The notes under the pieces are model-generated. The model worked only from the letters and a program-made list of their open reading frames with translations. It was not told the DNA's origin and ran no database searches. From Halorubrum lipolyticum DSM 21995 (lineage in GTDB: Archaea > Halobacteriota > Halobacteria > Halobacteriales > Haloferacaceae): a stretch of 64,000 nucleotides of DNA. The first letter of the stretch is position 1. Each line of letters opens with the position of its first letter. Of the stretch, positions 8,521-16,960 are shown one piece after another. The stretch is from assembly GCF_000337375.1 (NCBI RefSeq), contig NZ_AOJG01000007.1, positions 66,903 through 130,902 of the forward strand, written 5' to 3'. The position numbers and the translations under genes were made by a program.

Positions 8521-10245
8521 ATGGTGCACGCAGACCCGGCGGTCGACGGGGCCGACGCGGCGGACGGACCGGAGTCCGACCTCGCCGTCGCGCGCGCCGC
8601 GACCACCCGTCCCATCGAGGATGTCGCGGCCGACCTCGGGCTGACGGCCGACGAGATCGAACCCCGCGGCGACGGGGTCGCGAAGCTCACGCAGTCGGCC
8701 GTCCGCTCGGCGACCGCGGGCGAGCCCGACGGGACGACCGTGCTCGTCACCGGGATGACCCCGACGCCGAAGGGCGAGGGGAAGACCGTTACCTCGGTGG
8801 GGCTCGGACAGGCGCTCGCCGGGCTGGGGGAGTCCGCGGCGGTGGCGGTCCGGGAGCCCTCCCTCGGCCCCGTCTTCGGGGTCAAGGGCGGCGCCGCGGG
8901 CGGCGGGTACTCGCAGGTGCTCCCGATGGAGGCGATCAACCTCCACTTCACCGGCGACATCCACGCCCTCACGGCCGCGCACAACCTGATCGCCGCGACG
9001 CTCGACAACCGCCTCCATCAGGGGAACGACGAGGGGATCGACGTGCGCCGCGTCGACTGGCCGCGCGCGCTCGACGTCAACGACCGCGCGCTCCGCGAGA
9101 CCGTCGTGGGGCTCGGCGGGCCCGCGCGCGGGGTCCCGCGCGAAGACGAGTTCGTCATCACCGCGGCCTCGGAGCTGACGGCCGTCCTCGGGCTCGCGGG
9201 GGACCTCGCGGACCTCAAAGACCGGATCGGTCGGATCGCGCTGGCCGAGGACGCCGACGGCGACCCGGTCACGCCGGACGACCTCGGCGTGACGGGGGCC
9301 GCGGCGGCGCTCCTCCGCGACGCGTTCCGCCCGAACCTCGTCCAGACCGTCGAGGGCGTCCCCGCCTTAGTCCACGGCGGCCCCTTCGCGAATATCGCGC
9401 ACGGGACCAACACGCTCGTGGCCGACCGCGTCGGCGCCTCGCTCGCCGACTACCTCGTCACCGAGGCCGGCTTCGGCGCGGACCTCGGCGCCGAGAAGTT
9501 CATGCACATCGTCGCCCGCGAGGGGATCGTCCCCGACGTGGCGGTCGTCGTCGCGACGGTCCGCGGGGCCAAGCGTCACGGGCTGGAGATGTGGCCGGCC
9601 GACTTCGACGCGCTCGCGGAGACCGATCCCGAGGCGGTCCGGGCCGGCGTCGAGAACGTGCGACGGCACGTCGAGATCGTCGAGTCGTTCGGCGTCCCGG
9701 CGGTCGCCGCGATAAACGTCTTCCCGGACGACGCGGAGTCGGAGCTCGCGGCCCTCGAGTCGACGCTTGCCGACGCGGGGGTTCCGGTCGCGCGCTCGAC
9801 CGCCTACCGCGACGGCGGCGAGGGGGCGACCGGTCTCGCCGAGCTGGTCCGCGAGCGCGCCGGGACCGGGGAGTTCGCGCCGCTGTACGACCTCGACGCC
9901 CCGCTCCGCGAGAAGATCGAGACCGTCGCCCGCGAGGTGTACGGCGCCGACGGCGTCGAGTACGTCGACGGCGCCGAGGCGGACCTCGACCGCGTCGAGG
10001 CGTGGGGGGACGGCGACCTCCCCGTCTGCGTCTCGAAGACGCCGTACTCCCTCGCGGACGACCCCTCGCTGACGGGCGTGCCGGAGGGGTGGACGCTCAC
10101 CGTCCGCGAGGTGTCGCCGTCGGCGGGCGCCGGCTTCGTCGTCGTCAAGACCGCGGACGTGATGACGATGCCGGGGCTCCCCGCCCGGCCGGCCGCAGAG
10201 GATATCGACGTCGACGCCGACGGGAACGTGACGGGGCTGTTCTGA
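8521..10245 (+). CDS. fhs: Formate--tetrahydrofolate ligase
   Basis: 574 residues; ATP-dependent joining of formate to THF, giving 10-formyl-THF. The P-loop-like TPTPKGEGKTVTSVGLG at residues about 81-97, the MEAINLHFTGD segment and KFMHIVAREG are family hallmarks. Length is normal (about 555-575). An AT-rich TTTTTTAT at about 8462 could be its promoter, though fdhA ends only 81 bases upstream and co-transcription is likely. Together fdhA and fhs connect formate and CO2 with the folate pool; which direction dominates cannot be read from sequence. Confidence 0.97.
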   Translation: MVHADPAVDGADAADGPESDLAVARAATTRPIEDVAADLGLTADEIEPRGDGVAKLTQSAVRSATAGEPDGTTVLVTGMTPTPKGEGKTVTSVGLGQALAGLGESAAVAVREPSLGPVFGVKGGAAGGGYSQVLPMEAINLHFTGDIHALTAAHNLIAATLDNRLHQGNDEGIDVRRVDWPRALDVNDRALRETVVGLGGPARGVPREDEFVITAASELTAVLGLAGDLADLKDRIGRIALAEDADGDPVTPDDLGVTGAAAALLRDAFRPNLVQTVEGVPALVHGGPFANIAHGTNTLVADRVGASLADYLVTEAGFGADLGAEKFMHIVAREGIVPDVAVVVATVRGAKRHGLEMWPADFDALAETDPEAVRAGVENVRRHVEIVESFGVPAVAAINVFPDDAESELAALESTLADAGVPVARSTAYRDGGEGATGLAELVRERAGTGEFAPLYDLDAPLREKIETVAREVYGADGVEYVDGAEADLDRVEAWGDGDLPVCVSKTPYSLADDPSLTGVPEGWTLTVREVSPSAGAGFVVVKTADVMTMPGLPARPAAEDIDVDADGNVTGLF

Positions 10246-10264
10246 GACGGGACGGGCGGTCCGA

Positions 10265-10795
10265 CTACTCGCCGAGCGCCCGCTTCTCCTTTGCGACGAC
10301 GCCAACGTCAGTGATCCCGGTGTCCGGATACTGACCGTCCTCGTCCTTCTCCGCCGCCTTTACCATGTCCCAGACGACGTTGAGCCCGGTCGTCACGCCC
10401 TCCAGCGCCTCCATCTCGCAGCCGGTCTTCCCGGTCGTCTCCACGGCGACCGTCAGCTCGATCCGGTCGTCGCCGACGACGAAGTCGGTGTCGACGTTCG
10501 TGATCGGGATCTGGTGGCACATCGGGATCGTCTCCCAGGTGTGTTTGACGGCCTGCACCGCGCCCACCCGGGCGGTCGCCAGCACGTCGCCCTTCCCGAC
10601 CTCGTCGGCCTCGACGGCCGCGATCGTCGAGGGCGTCAGTCGGATCTCGCCGCGCGCGACCGCGCGACGGCTCGTGTCGGGCTTGTCGCCCACGTCGACC
10701 ATCCGCACCTCGCCGGACGCGTCGGTGTGGGTCAGCTCGTCGGTGTCGGCTCCCTCGTCGGTCGCTCTCCCCCGCTCCGCGCGCTCGTCACTCAT
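10265..10795 (-). CDS. moaC: Cyclic pyranopterin monophosphate synthase MoaC
   Basis: Second step of molybdenum-cofactor synthesis, forming cPMP from the MoaA product. Typical residues are MVDVGDKPDTSRRAVARGEI, the active-site IPMCHQIPIT, TGCEMEALEGV and the terminal VVAKEKRALGE. An acidic extension of about 30 residues precedes the core. ATG 10795 is preferred to the GTG three bases earlier; it overlaps the end of nnr by 8 bases (ATGAGTGA), so the two are translationally coupled. The product is needed by the nearby formate dehydrogenase. Confidence 0.96.
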   Translation of the reverse strand: MSDERAERGRATDEGADTDELTHTDASGEVRMVDVGDKPDTSRRAVARGEIRLTPSTIAAVEADEVGKGDVLATARVGAVQAVKHTWETIPMCHQIPITNVDTDFVVGDDRIELTVAVETTGKTGCEMEALEGVTTGLNVVWDMVKAAEKDEDGQYPDTGITDVGVVAKEKRALGE

Positions 10796-12260
10796 CACGC
10801 ATCGCCTCGGGAAGCCGATCGGGTAAGTCCGTCGCCACGAGGCCGTACCCCATCTCCTCGGCCGCCGCGTCGCCGGCCAGCCCGTTGACGTACGCCCCGA
10901 CCGCGGCCGCCCGGAACGGGTCGGTCACGGCCGCGAGCGCGCCCACCGCGCCCGCGAGCACGTCGCCCGTCCCGCCGACGGTCATCCCCGGGTTGCCCGT
11001 GCGGTTCAGGCGGACCGCGTCGCCGTCGCTCGCGACGTCCACCGCGCCCTTCACCAGCAGCGTGTGACCGATTTCGTCGGCGAACGACCGCACGAGCGCC
11101 GCCCGCTCGTCGGGGTCGTCGGCGGTCTCGCCCCCCATCTCGACCAGTTCGCCCTGGTGCGGCGTGCAGATCAGCTCGGCGCCCGTGTCGACCTCGGGGA
11201 CGACGCGTAGCGCGTCGGCGTCGACGACCGCGCGCCCGTCGTACCGCGACAGGAACTCCCGAACGAACTCGCTCGCGCTCTCGCCGTCGCCGAGCCCCGG
11301 ACCGAGGACGACCGCGTCGTTGCCGGCGGCGAGCTCCAGCGCGCGGTCGACGTGGGCTGGACCGACCCGATCGCCCGGGAGCCCGCGGACGATCAGGTCG
11401 GCGGAGTACCCCTGTACCGTCCCCGCGACCGTCTCCGGGCACGCGACGCGCACGAGGTCGGCGCCGGTCCGGAGGGCCGACCGGGCCGAGAGCGAGGGCG
11501 CGCCGGTGTACGGGCCGCCGCCGATCACGAGCACCTCGCCGTTCTCGCCCTTGTGCGAGTCCGGATCGCGCGCGAGTCCGAGCAGGTCGCCGGGGCCGGT
11601 GAACCGCTCCGCGGCCGCCGGGATGCCGATGTCCGCGACGGTCACCTCGGCGTCGAGCGCCGCCAGTCCGGGCTTCTCGTCGTGGAAGGTGACGACGCGG
11701 TCGGCCTCGACGCGGACCGCGGAGCCGGCGTCGCTCCCGGTCGGCTCCCCCGACCCGCTCCCGGCCGGTTCCCCGGTGTCGGCGTCGATCCCGGAGGGTA
11801 CGTCGACGGCGACGACCGCGGCGTCGCTCTCGTTCGCCAGCCGCGCCGCGGTCCGCTCCGGCTCTCGGAGCGCGCCGGTAACGCCGCTTCCGAGCATCGC
11901 GTCGACGATCACGTCGGGGCCGTCGAGCGCGAGGTCCGCGGCGTCCGCGACGGTCTCGGTCGGAATCTCGGCGCGCTCGAGGGCCGCCCAGTTCTCGCGG
12001 GCGATCTCCGTCCGGATCGACTCGGGCCGCCCGAGCAGGCGGACGGTCACGTCGTACGCGGAGAGGAAGCGCGCCGCGACGAACGCGTCCCCGCCGTTGT
12101 TCCCGCGCCCGCAGAGCAGATCGACGCTCGCGCCGGGGTCGGCGAGCGCCCGGACCTCGCGGGCGACGGCGTTGCCAGACGACTCCATCAGCTGTTTCCG
12201 CGGGACGCCGAGGGCGGCGGCGTTGGCGTCGACCGCCGCCATCCGATCGGTGGTGATCAT
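10788..12260 (-). CDS. nnr: Bifunctional NAD(P)H-hydrate epimerase / ADP-dependent dehydratase
   Basis: 490 residues repairing hydrated NAD(P)H. The N-terminal epimerase (YjeF_N) half shows LMESSGNAVAREV and the DLLCGRGNNGGDAFVAARFL box; the C-terminal dehydratase (ribokinase-like) half shows EVLVIGGGPYTGAPSLSARS, VLGPGLGDGESA, and the ATP/ADP-site TGNPGMTVGGTGDVLAGAVG. ATG 12260 is chosen because epimerase similarity starts at MITTDRMAAVDANAAALGV; the frame extends upstream without family resemblance. It is first gene of an operon with moaC. Confidence 0.95.
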   Translation of the reverse strand: MITTDRMAAVDANAAALGVPRKQLMESSGNAVAREVRALADPGASVDLLCGRGNNGGDAFVAARFLSAYDVTVRLLGRPESIRTEIARENWAALERAEIPTETVADAADLALDGPDVIVDAMLGSGVTGALREPERTAARLANESDAAVVAVDVPSGIDADTGEPAGSGSGEPTGSDAGSAVRVEADRVVTFHDEKPGLAALDAEVTVADIGIPAAAERFTGPGDLLGLARDPDSHKGENGEVLVIGGGPYTGAPSLSARSALRTGADLVRVACPETVAGTVQGYSADLIVRGLPGDRVGPAHVDRALELAAGNDAVVLGPGLGDGESASEFVREFLSRYDGRAVVDADALRVVPEVDTGAELICTPHQGELVEMGGETADDPDERAALVRSFADEIGHTLLVKGAVDVASDGDAVRLNRTGNPGMTVGGTGDVLAGAVGALAAVTDPFRAAAVGAYVNGLAGDAAAEEMGYGLVATDLPDRLPEAMRDE

Positions 12261-12583
12261 GGGCGAGCGTTCGCGCGCCGGGAGATTAATGCTGGGGCCG
12301 CGGGGAGAGCGGCGTTTTCGCGCCCGGAATCGCGTCGGTCGGGAAATGAAAATGTTGATGCACGTCCGAGGAAAATCCGCGACGTAACAACCGTGGCACA
12401 GCCTGGACACGACGACGGCGCTGCGGGCCGATCCGCTCGCGACGGCGGCGCGACGGCGACCGGAGGGACGGTGGCGCCCCCGCTCCCGGACGCGGTCCGC
12501 GGCGGATCGACGCGGTCGCCAGACCCCGGCGAGTGCTCCGACGGCGGTGCGAGACAGACGACGCGGAGACGACGGGCCCTCTC
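12261..12583. other. Divergent intergenic region, no gene supported
   Basis: 323 bases between nnr (leftward) and the GT4 gene (rightward), expected to hold both promoters. A short AT-richer patch (GAAATGAAAATGTTGATG, about 12342-12359) is the only non-GC-rich segment. A 65-codon plus-strand frame from GTG 12391 ends with an ATGA overlap on the glycosyltransferase start, but it is Gly/Arg/Ala low complexity and I do not call it. Confidence 0.5.
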
Positions 12584-13615
12584 ATGAACATCGGATTCTT
12601 CACGGACAGCTACTTTCCCGGCGTCGACGGCGTGACGTACACGATCCGCGCGTGGCGGAACCGGCTCGAGGACCGGGGCCACGAGGTGTACGTCGTCTAC
12701 CCGGCGAGCAGCCACGAGCCCGACGAACGCGAGATCCCCGTGCCGTCGCTGCCGAACCCCTTCTACGGCCAGTACCGCGTCCCGACCTACCGGCGGCTCT
12801 CGACGCTTCCCGACCTCGACGTGGTCCACTGTCACGGCCCGGCGTCGACCGGGCTCATGGGCCGTCGATACGCGAAGAAGCACGGCGTGAAATCCGTCTA
12901 CACCCACCACACGCCCGTGGAAGACTACTTCGTTCAGGGGCTGAAACTGGAGCTGCTGGCCGGGATCGCCGGCCGGGCGTACGTGGCCTACGAGAACCGG
13001 TTCCTCCAGTCGTTCGACTGCGTCACGGCCTCGACCTCGCGGATCCGGCGTGACGTGTCCCCCCGGAAGCTCCCCGTCGGTATCGAGACCGACACGTTCC
13101 GACCGGTGGCGGACTCGCGATACGAGACGACGAAGCCGACGGTGGGGTACAGCGGTCGGATGACCCGGAAGAAGCACGTCGACGAGATCCTCCGGCTGGC
13201 CGAGCGTCGACCAGACCTGCGGTTCGAGCTGGTGGGCGAGGGTCCGGTCCGAGACGCCCTCGAGCGGGACGCCCCGGAGAACGCCAGGTTGCGCGACTTC
13301 CTCCCGCGCGAGGACCTCCCGGCGTTCTACTCCGCGCTCGACGTCTTCGTCACCGCCTCGACTTGCGACACGCTCGGGCTCTCGACGCTGGAGGCGAACG
13401 CGTGCGGGACCCCGGTCGCCGCCGCCGACGTGCCCCCGTTCGACCGCACCATCGGCCCGGACAACGGCGCCCGGTTCGAGCACGGCGACCTCGACGACAT
13501 GGAGCGCGCCGTTGAGGACTGCCTCAACGGCGACAGGCCGACTCGCGCGGCGGTCGAGGAGTTCTCCGTCGACCGGACGATAGACGACTTGGAGGAGATA
13601 TACGGGGTGTCGTAG
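12584..13615 (+). CDS. GT4-family glycosyltransferase (PimB/diglucosyl diacylglycerol synthase-like)
   Basis: 343-residue GT-B fold enzyme with cytosolic active site. N-terminal MNIGFFTDSYFPGVDGVTYTI is the acceptor-domain glycine loop typical of lipid glycosyltransferases; THHTPVEDYF follows. The C-terminal domain has the GYSGRMTRKKHVDEIL donor start and the E-x7-E motif in CDTLGLSTLEANACGTPV. It probably adds a hexose from a nucleotide sugar to a lipid acceptor. It abuts the DUF2070 gene with no gap (TAG then ATG), which implies co-transcription. The exact substrate is unknown; sulfated diglycosyl diethers are typical Halorubrum lipids, which makes a lipid role attractive. Confidence 0.9.
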   Translation: MNIGFFTDSYFPGVDGVTYTIRAWRNRLEDRGHEVYVVYPASSHEPDEREIPVPSLPNPFYGQYRVPTYRRLSTLPDLDVVHCHGPASTGLMGRRYAKKHGVKSVYTHHTPVEDYFVQGLKLELLAGIAGRAYVAYENRFLQSFDCVTASTSRIRRDVSPRKLPVGIETDTFRPVADSRYETTKPTVGYSGRMTRKKHVDEILRLAERRPDLRFELVGEGPVRDALERDAPENARLRDFLPREDLPAFYSALDVFVTASTCDTLGLSTLEANACGTPVAAADVPPFDRTIGPDNGARFEHGDLDDMERAVEDCLNGDRPTRAAVEEFSVDRTIDDLEEIYGVS

Positions 13616-15271
13616 ATGGGCGCCGACAACGTCGACGTCTTCCAGCGACTGGTGTTCAGCGTGCCGCCGCTCTCGCGGCAGCTCCCCGCGATGGCGGTCC
13701 TCGGGGTCGCGTACAGCGTCGTCGCGTTCGCCGCCTTCACGGCGTTCACGCCGCTCTCGCCCGAGCCCTCGACGATCATCCCGCTCGCGGCCCTGCTCTT
13801 CCTGCTCCCGTTCCTGTTCGCCGGTGAGCTGTTCCACCGCGTCCTCCCGCGGTATCCGCGGACGTGGAGCTTCTTCCTGGCGCTGGTCAACCAGTTCGTC
13901 ACGTTCGTCTACGCGCTGGTCCTCTCCGGCGCCAACGACGTGGGGAACGCGTGGAGTATCGTCTGGCTCCTGTTCATCACCATTTATCTGATCAACATCC
14001 TCGCGCTCGTCGTCTCGACCGGAATCGACCGCTACAAGCGGATCCTCCTCGTCGGTCTCGCGGAGCCGGCGGCGCTCATCGCCGCGTTCTACGCGTTCGC
14101 CGGCGGCGACCTCGGCTTCACGACGTACCGCCACGTGTTCGCGTTCGCGTCGCTGCTCATCGCGGCGGCGTTCCTCGTGTTGGTGCTCGCGATCGTCGAC
14201 TACCTCATCAGGAGCAACACCGACGTCTCCGCGTTCGAGCTCACCTCCGGCATCCTTCGGAACGACCGCGCCTCGCTCGATCTGGGGGTCGAGGCCGAGC
14301 CCGCCGTCGAGACGCTCGCGATCGACAACGGCGACCGGCTGACGCTCGCCGCGCCGTGGGTCCACCCCGGCCCGCTCGGCGGGTTCGGCGGCGGCCAGCT
14401 GAGCGGGAACGTCATCGACGCCCTGAACGACGGGGACGACGGCGAGAGCGGCTTCTTCCTCCACGTCCCCTGCACGCACAAGGAGGACCTCTCGAACCCG
14501 GACGACGCCGAGACGATCCTCGACGCCGTCGCCGACCCCGAGCGCGTCGGTCGCGCGTCGCGGCTGGTGCACCGGGACTACGATGAGATCGAGTTTCACG
14601 GCCGACGGATCGGCGACAAGCAGGTGATATTCCTCCACGGCGAGGGGATCGACGATTACGACACGGGCGTGTTCATGGGCGACGTGGACGAGTCGGAGGT
14701 GCTGCTCGTCGACCTCCACAAGCACGACCTCCAGAACGGCCCGGAGAAGGAGGTGCTGTACGGCTCCTCCGAGGCGGACCGACTGAAGCGGCACTTCGAC
14801 GACTTCCGCGACCGGCTCGCCGACGCGCCGCTTCACGACTACGCGGCGGGGTTCGCGGTCCGCCGCGCGGACCAGGACGTCGCGGCGCTCGTCGAGTCGG
14901 TCGACGGGCAGGAGGTCCTGCTGCTGGGGATCGACACCAACGGGATCACGCCGGACGTGCGGGAGCTGGCGGCCGACTACCGCGAGGAGTTCGACGAGGC
15001 GCTCGTCTTCTCGACGGACACCCACGCCTCCATCCACGAGCTCGCGAACACGAGGCGGTCGGACACGGACGCCCTGACCGAGGCGGTCGAGCGCGCGGTC
15101 GACGAGGTGGCCCCGGCGACGATCGGGCTCGCCAGCCGAACGACACGGCCGCTCAAGCTCTTAAAAAACGACTACAACGGGCTCGTGTTCAGCGTCAACA
15201 TCCTGATCCGGTTGACGATCATCGCGCTCGCGGTGCTGTACGCGCTGCTCGTCATCTGGCTGTTCTTCTGA
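13616..15271 (+). CDS. DUF2070 archaeal membrane protein
   Basis: 551 residues. About seven hydrophobic helices in the first 200 residues (for example about 24-44, 50-68, 80-100, 110-130, 165-195) are followed by a roughly 310-residue soluble domain and one last C-terminal helix (about 528-550). The soluble part has a conserved metal/phosphatase-like look: LAAPWVHPGPLGGFGGGQLS and FLHVPCTHKEDLSNP, and later FSTDTHASIHEL. DUF2070 is restricted to archaea and uncharacterised. It directly follows the glycosyltransferase and may form a membrane complex with it; this is inference. Confidence 0.9.
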   Translation: MGADNVDVFQRLVFSVPPLSRQLPAMAVLGVAYSVVAFAAFTAFTPLSPEPSTIIPLAALLFLLPFLFAGELFHRVLPRYPRTWSFFLALVNQFVTFVYALVLSGANDVGNAWSIVWLLFITIYLINILALVVSTGIDRYKRILLVGLAEPAALIAAFYAFAGGDLGFTTYRHVFAFASLLIAAAFLVLVLAIVDYLIRSNTDVSAFELTSGILRNDRASLDLGVEAEPAVETLAIDNGDRLTLAAPWVHPGPLGGFGGGQLSGNVIDALNDGDDGESGFFLHVPCTHKEDLSNPDDAETILDAVADPERVGRASRLVHRDYDEIEFHGRRIGDKQVIFLHGEGIDDYDTGVFMGDVDESEVLLVDLHKHDLQNGPEKEVLYGSSEADRLKRHFDDFRDRLADAPLHDYAAGFAVRRADQDVAALVESVDGQEVLLLGIDTNGITPDVRELAADYREEFDEALVFSTDTHASIHELANTRRSDTDALTEAVERAVDEVAPATIGLASRTTRPLKLLKNDYNGLVFSVNILIRLTIIALAVLYALLVIWLFF

Positions 15272-15346
15272 TCGGTGAGCGTCGGGGGCGTTTCGGAAAC
15301 GGCCTCACGCGAAGAGCCTTCAGTTCGCGGCCCGTGCGTTCTCGGG

Positions 15347-15736
15347 ATGCCAGAACGGAACGTCCTCGGCGACGAACTCGCCGCCTGTAGCTCCGACCCG
15401 GCGACCGGCTTCGAACGCGACGGGTGCTGCGGGACGCACCCGGACGATCGGGGGAGACACGAGCTCTGCGCGGTGATGACCGACGAGTTTCTGACCTTCA
15501 GCGAGGCGCGGGGGAACGACCTCGTGACGCCGCGTCCGGAGTTCGACTTCCCGGGGCTCGAGCCCGGCGACCGCTGGTGCCTCTGTCTCGGGCGGTGGGT
15601 CGAGGCGCTCGAAGCGACGCGCGCCGAGCGGCTCCCGGAGACGACCGTTCCCCCCGTCGTTCTCGACGCGACCAACGAGGCGGTCCTGGATGCCGTGGAC
15701 CGAGAGACGCTCGAAAGCCACGCGTACGACGCGTGA
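15347..15736 (+). CDS. DUF2237 family protein
   Basis: 129 residues starting MPERNVLGDELAACSSDPATGF. It matches DUF2237 along its whole length: GFERDGCCGTHPDDRGRHELCAVMTDEFL, GNDLVTPRPEFDFPGL, PGDRWCLCLGRWVEAL, then PPVVLDATNEAVL. Conserved cysteines (C-x..CC, C, CLC) suggest metal binding or a redox role but the family is uncharacterised. ATG 15347 is preferred to an earlier in-frame start because family similarity begins exactly there. Confidence 0.9.
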   Translation: MPERNVLGDELAACSSDPATGFERDGCCGTHPDDRGRHELCAVMTDEFLTFSEARGNDLVTPRPEFDFPGLEPGDRWCLCLGRWVEALEATRAERLPETTVPPVVLDATNEAVLDAVDRETLESHAYDA

Positions 15737-15757
15737 CGGGACTGCGACGGTCGCCCG

Positions 15758-16771
15758 CTACCGGATCGTACGAACGCCGAGCACCGACGCCGACACGCCG
15801 CCGATCGCCATCGGCATCCAGTAGACGCCGCCGCGGAACACGAGCACGGCGGCGGTGACCGCGGACGCCGGGACGCCGGTCGTGGGGACGAGCAGCGCGA
15901 CGAACGCCGCCTCGATCCCGCCGAGCCCGCCGGGAAGCGGGGTCGCGCCCGCGACGTACGCCAGCGGGACGGCGAACAGCGGGACCACCGGCGACACCGC
16001 GTGGCCGACGGCGGCGAACGCGACCGTGAGCGCGGCGGCCTGAAACAGCCAGCCGGAGAGCGAGAGGCCGACCGCGGCGGCCAGCCGCCCGGGGCTCGTC
16101 CCGACGCGCTCGATGTCTTCGAAGAAGTTCCGCAGCCGCTTGGCGATCCCGGCCTCGACGGCGTCGGCGTCGAACCGGTCCAACCGTCCCGCGAGCCCGC
16201 CGACCGCGCTCGGGAGGCGGTCGACGACGACTCGGCGGTACCGCCAGCCGAGGCCGATCGCCGCGACGATCGCCGCGATCAGCGCGACGGCGACGCCGAC
16301 GGCGACCTCGAGGCGCTCGCCGACCGCGGCGGTCGTCGCGTAGTAGCCGACGCCGAGGAGCACGAGCGAGATGGAGGGAACGACGTTGAGCACGTCGACG
16401 CTCGCGATCCCGACGAGGCCCGTCTCGTAGCGCGACCCGGAGACCCGAGAGATGAGCGCGGCCGCCACCGGCTCCCCGCCCGCCTGCCCGAACGGAGTGA
16501 CGTTGTTGGCGAAGACGGCCCCAGCGTAAACGAGGAAGGAGGTGGTGACCGGGAGATCGACGTCGAGCGAGCCGAGCACGGTCCGGAGCATGAGGCTCCA
16601 GGCGACCAGCCAGCAGAGCGCGAACCCGAACGTCGCCGCGACCAGGGTCGGGTCCGCCGAAAGCACCGTCTCGATCACGCGGTCCGCCCCGACGACGGCG
16701 AAGAGGACGGCGAGGACCGCGACCGCCGCGACGCCGCCGATGAGCAGTCCCCGCCGTTGGCTCCCGTCCAT
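15758..16771 (-). CDS. Flippase-like integral membrane protein (LPG synthase TM / UPF0104 family)
   Basis: 337 residues with about eight membrane helices. Typical motifs are FANNVTPFGQAGGEPVAAAL in the middle and AGATPLPGGLGGIEAAFVAL near the end, the signature of the lysylphosphatidylglycerol-synthase membrane domain (AglD C-terminal domain, YbhN). Members are proposed lipid or glycolipid flippases without the synthetase domain. Lying between glycosyltransferase genes, it may translocate the glycolipid made by them. It is divergent from the sulfatase-fold gene (189-base spacer). Confidence 0.88.
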   Translation of the reverse strand: MDGSQRRGLLIGGVAAVAVLAVLFAVVGADRVIETVLSADPTLVAATFGFALCWLVAWSLMLRTVLGSLDVDLPVTTSFLVYAGAVFANNVTPFGQAGGEPVAAALISRVSGSRYETGLVGIASVDVLNVVPSISLVLLGVGYYATTAAVGERLEVAVGVAVALIAAIVAAIGLGWRYRRVVVDRLPSAVGGLAGRLDRFDADAVEAGIAKRLRNFFEDIERVGTSPGRLAAAVGLSLSGWLFQAAALTVAFAAVGHAVSPVVPLFAVPLAYVAGATPLPGGLGGIEAAFVALLVPTTGVPASAVTAAVLVFRGGVYWMPMAIGGVSASVLGVRTIR

Positions 16772-16960
16772 GGGGTGGATGGCGCGCTGGCCGACTTTAA
16801 ACGTCTGATCGGGTCTCGCTCGTCGGGCGGGTCCGGACTCGACCGGGAGAACAGGGAGCGATCGCGGAGAGTCGACGTTTCAAGCAGAAAAGCGCCGGAT
16901 TCGCGTTCCGAGACGGCACCAACAAGAATACAACCGTCGACGGGGTACGGTCGCGTACTT

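Noticed and set aside
7057..9018. 653-codon minus-strand open frame
   Set aside because: Antisense shadow of fdhA/fhs with low-complexity RRG/VEV composition.
6360..10334. 1324-codon plus-strand open frame across fdhA and fhs
   Set aside because: It is the shifted frame of two well-recognised genes, extremely Arg/Gly-rich, a product of high GC third positions.
12391..12587. 65-codon frame ending with ATGA overlap on the GT4 start
   Set aside because: Low-complexity Gly/Ala/Arg translation without recognisable family; the overlap can arise by chance.
12257..15037. 926-codon minus-strand open frame
   Set aside because: Antisense to the GT4 and DUF2070 genes; composition is Val/Arg/Asp shadow coding with no domain.
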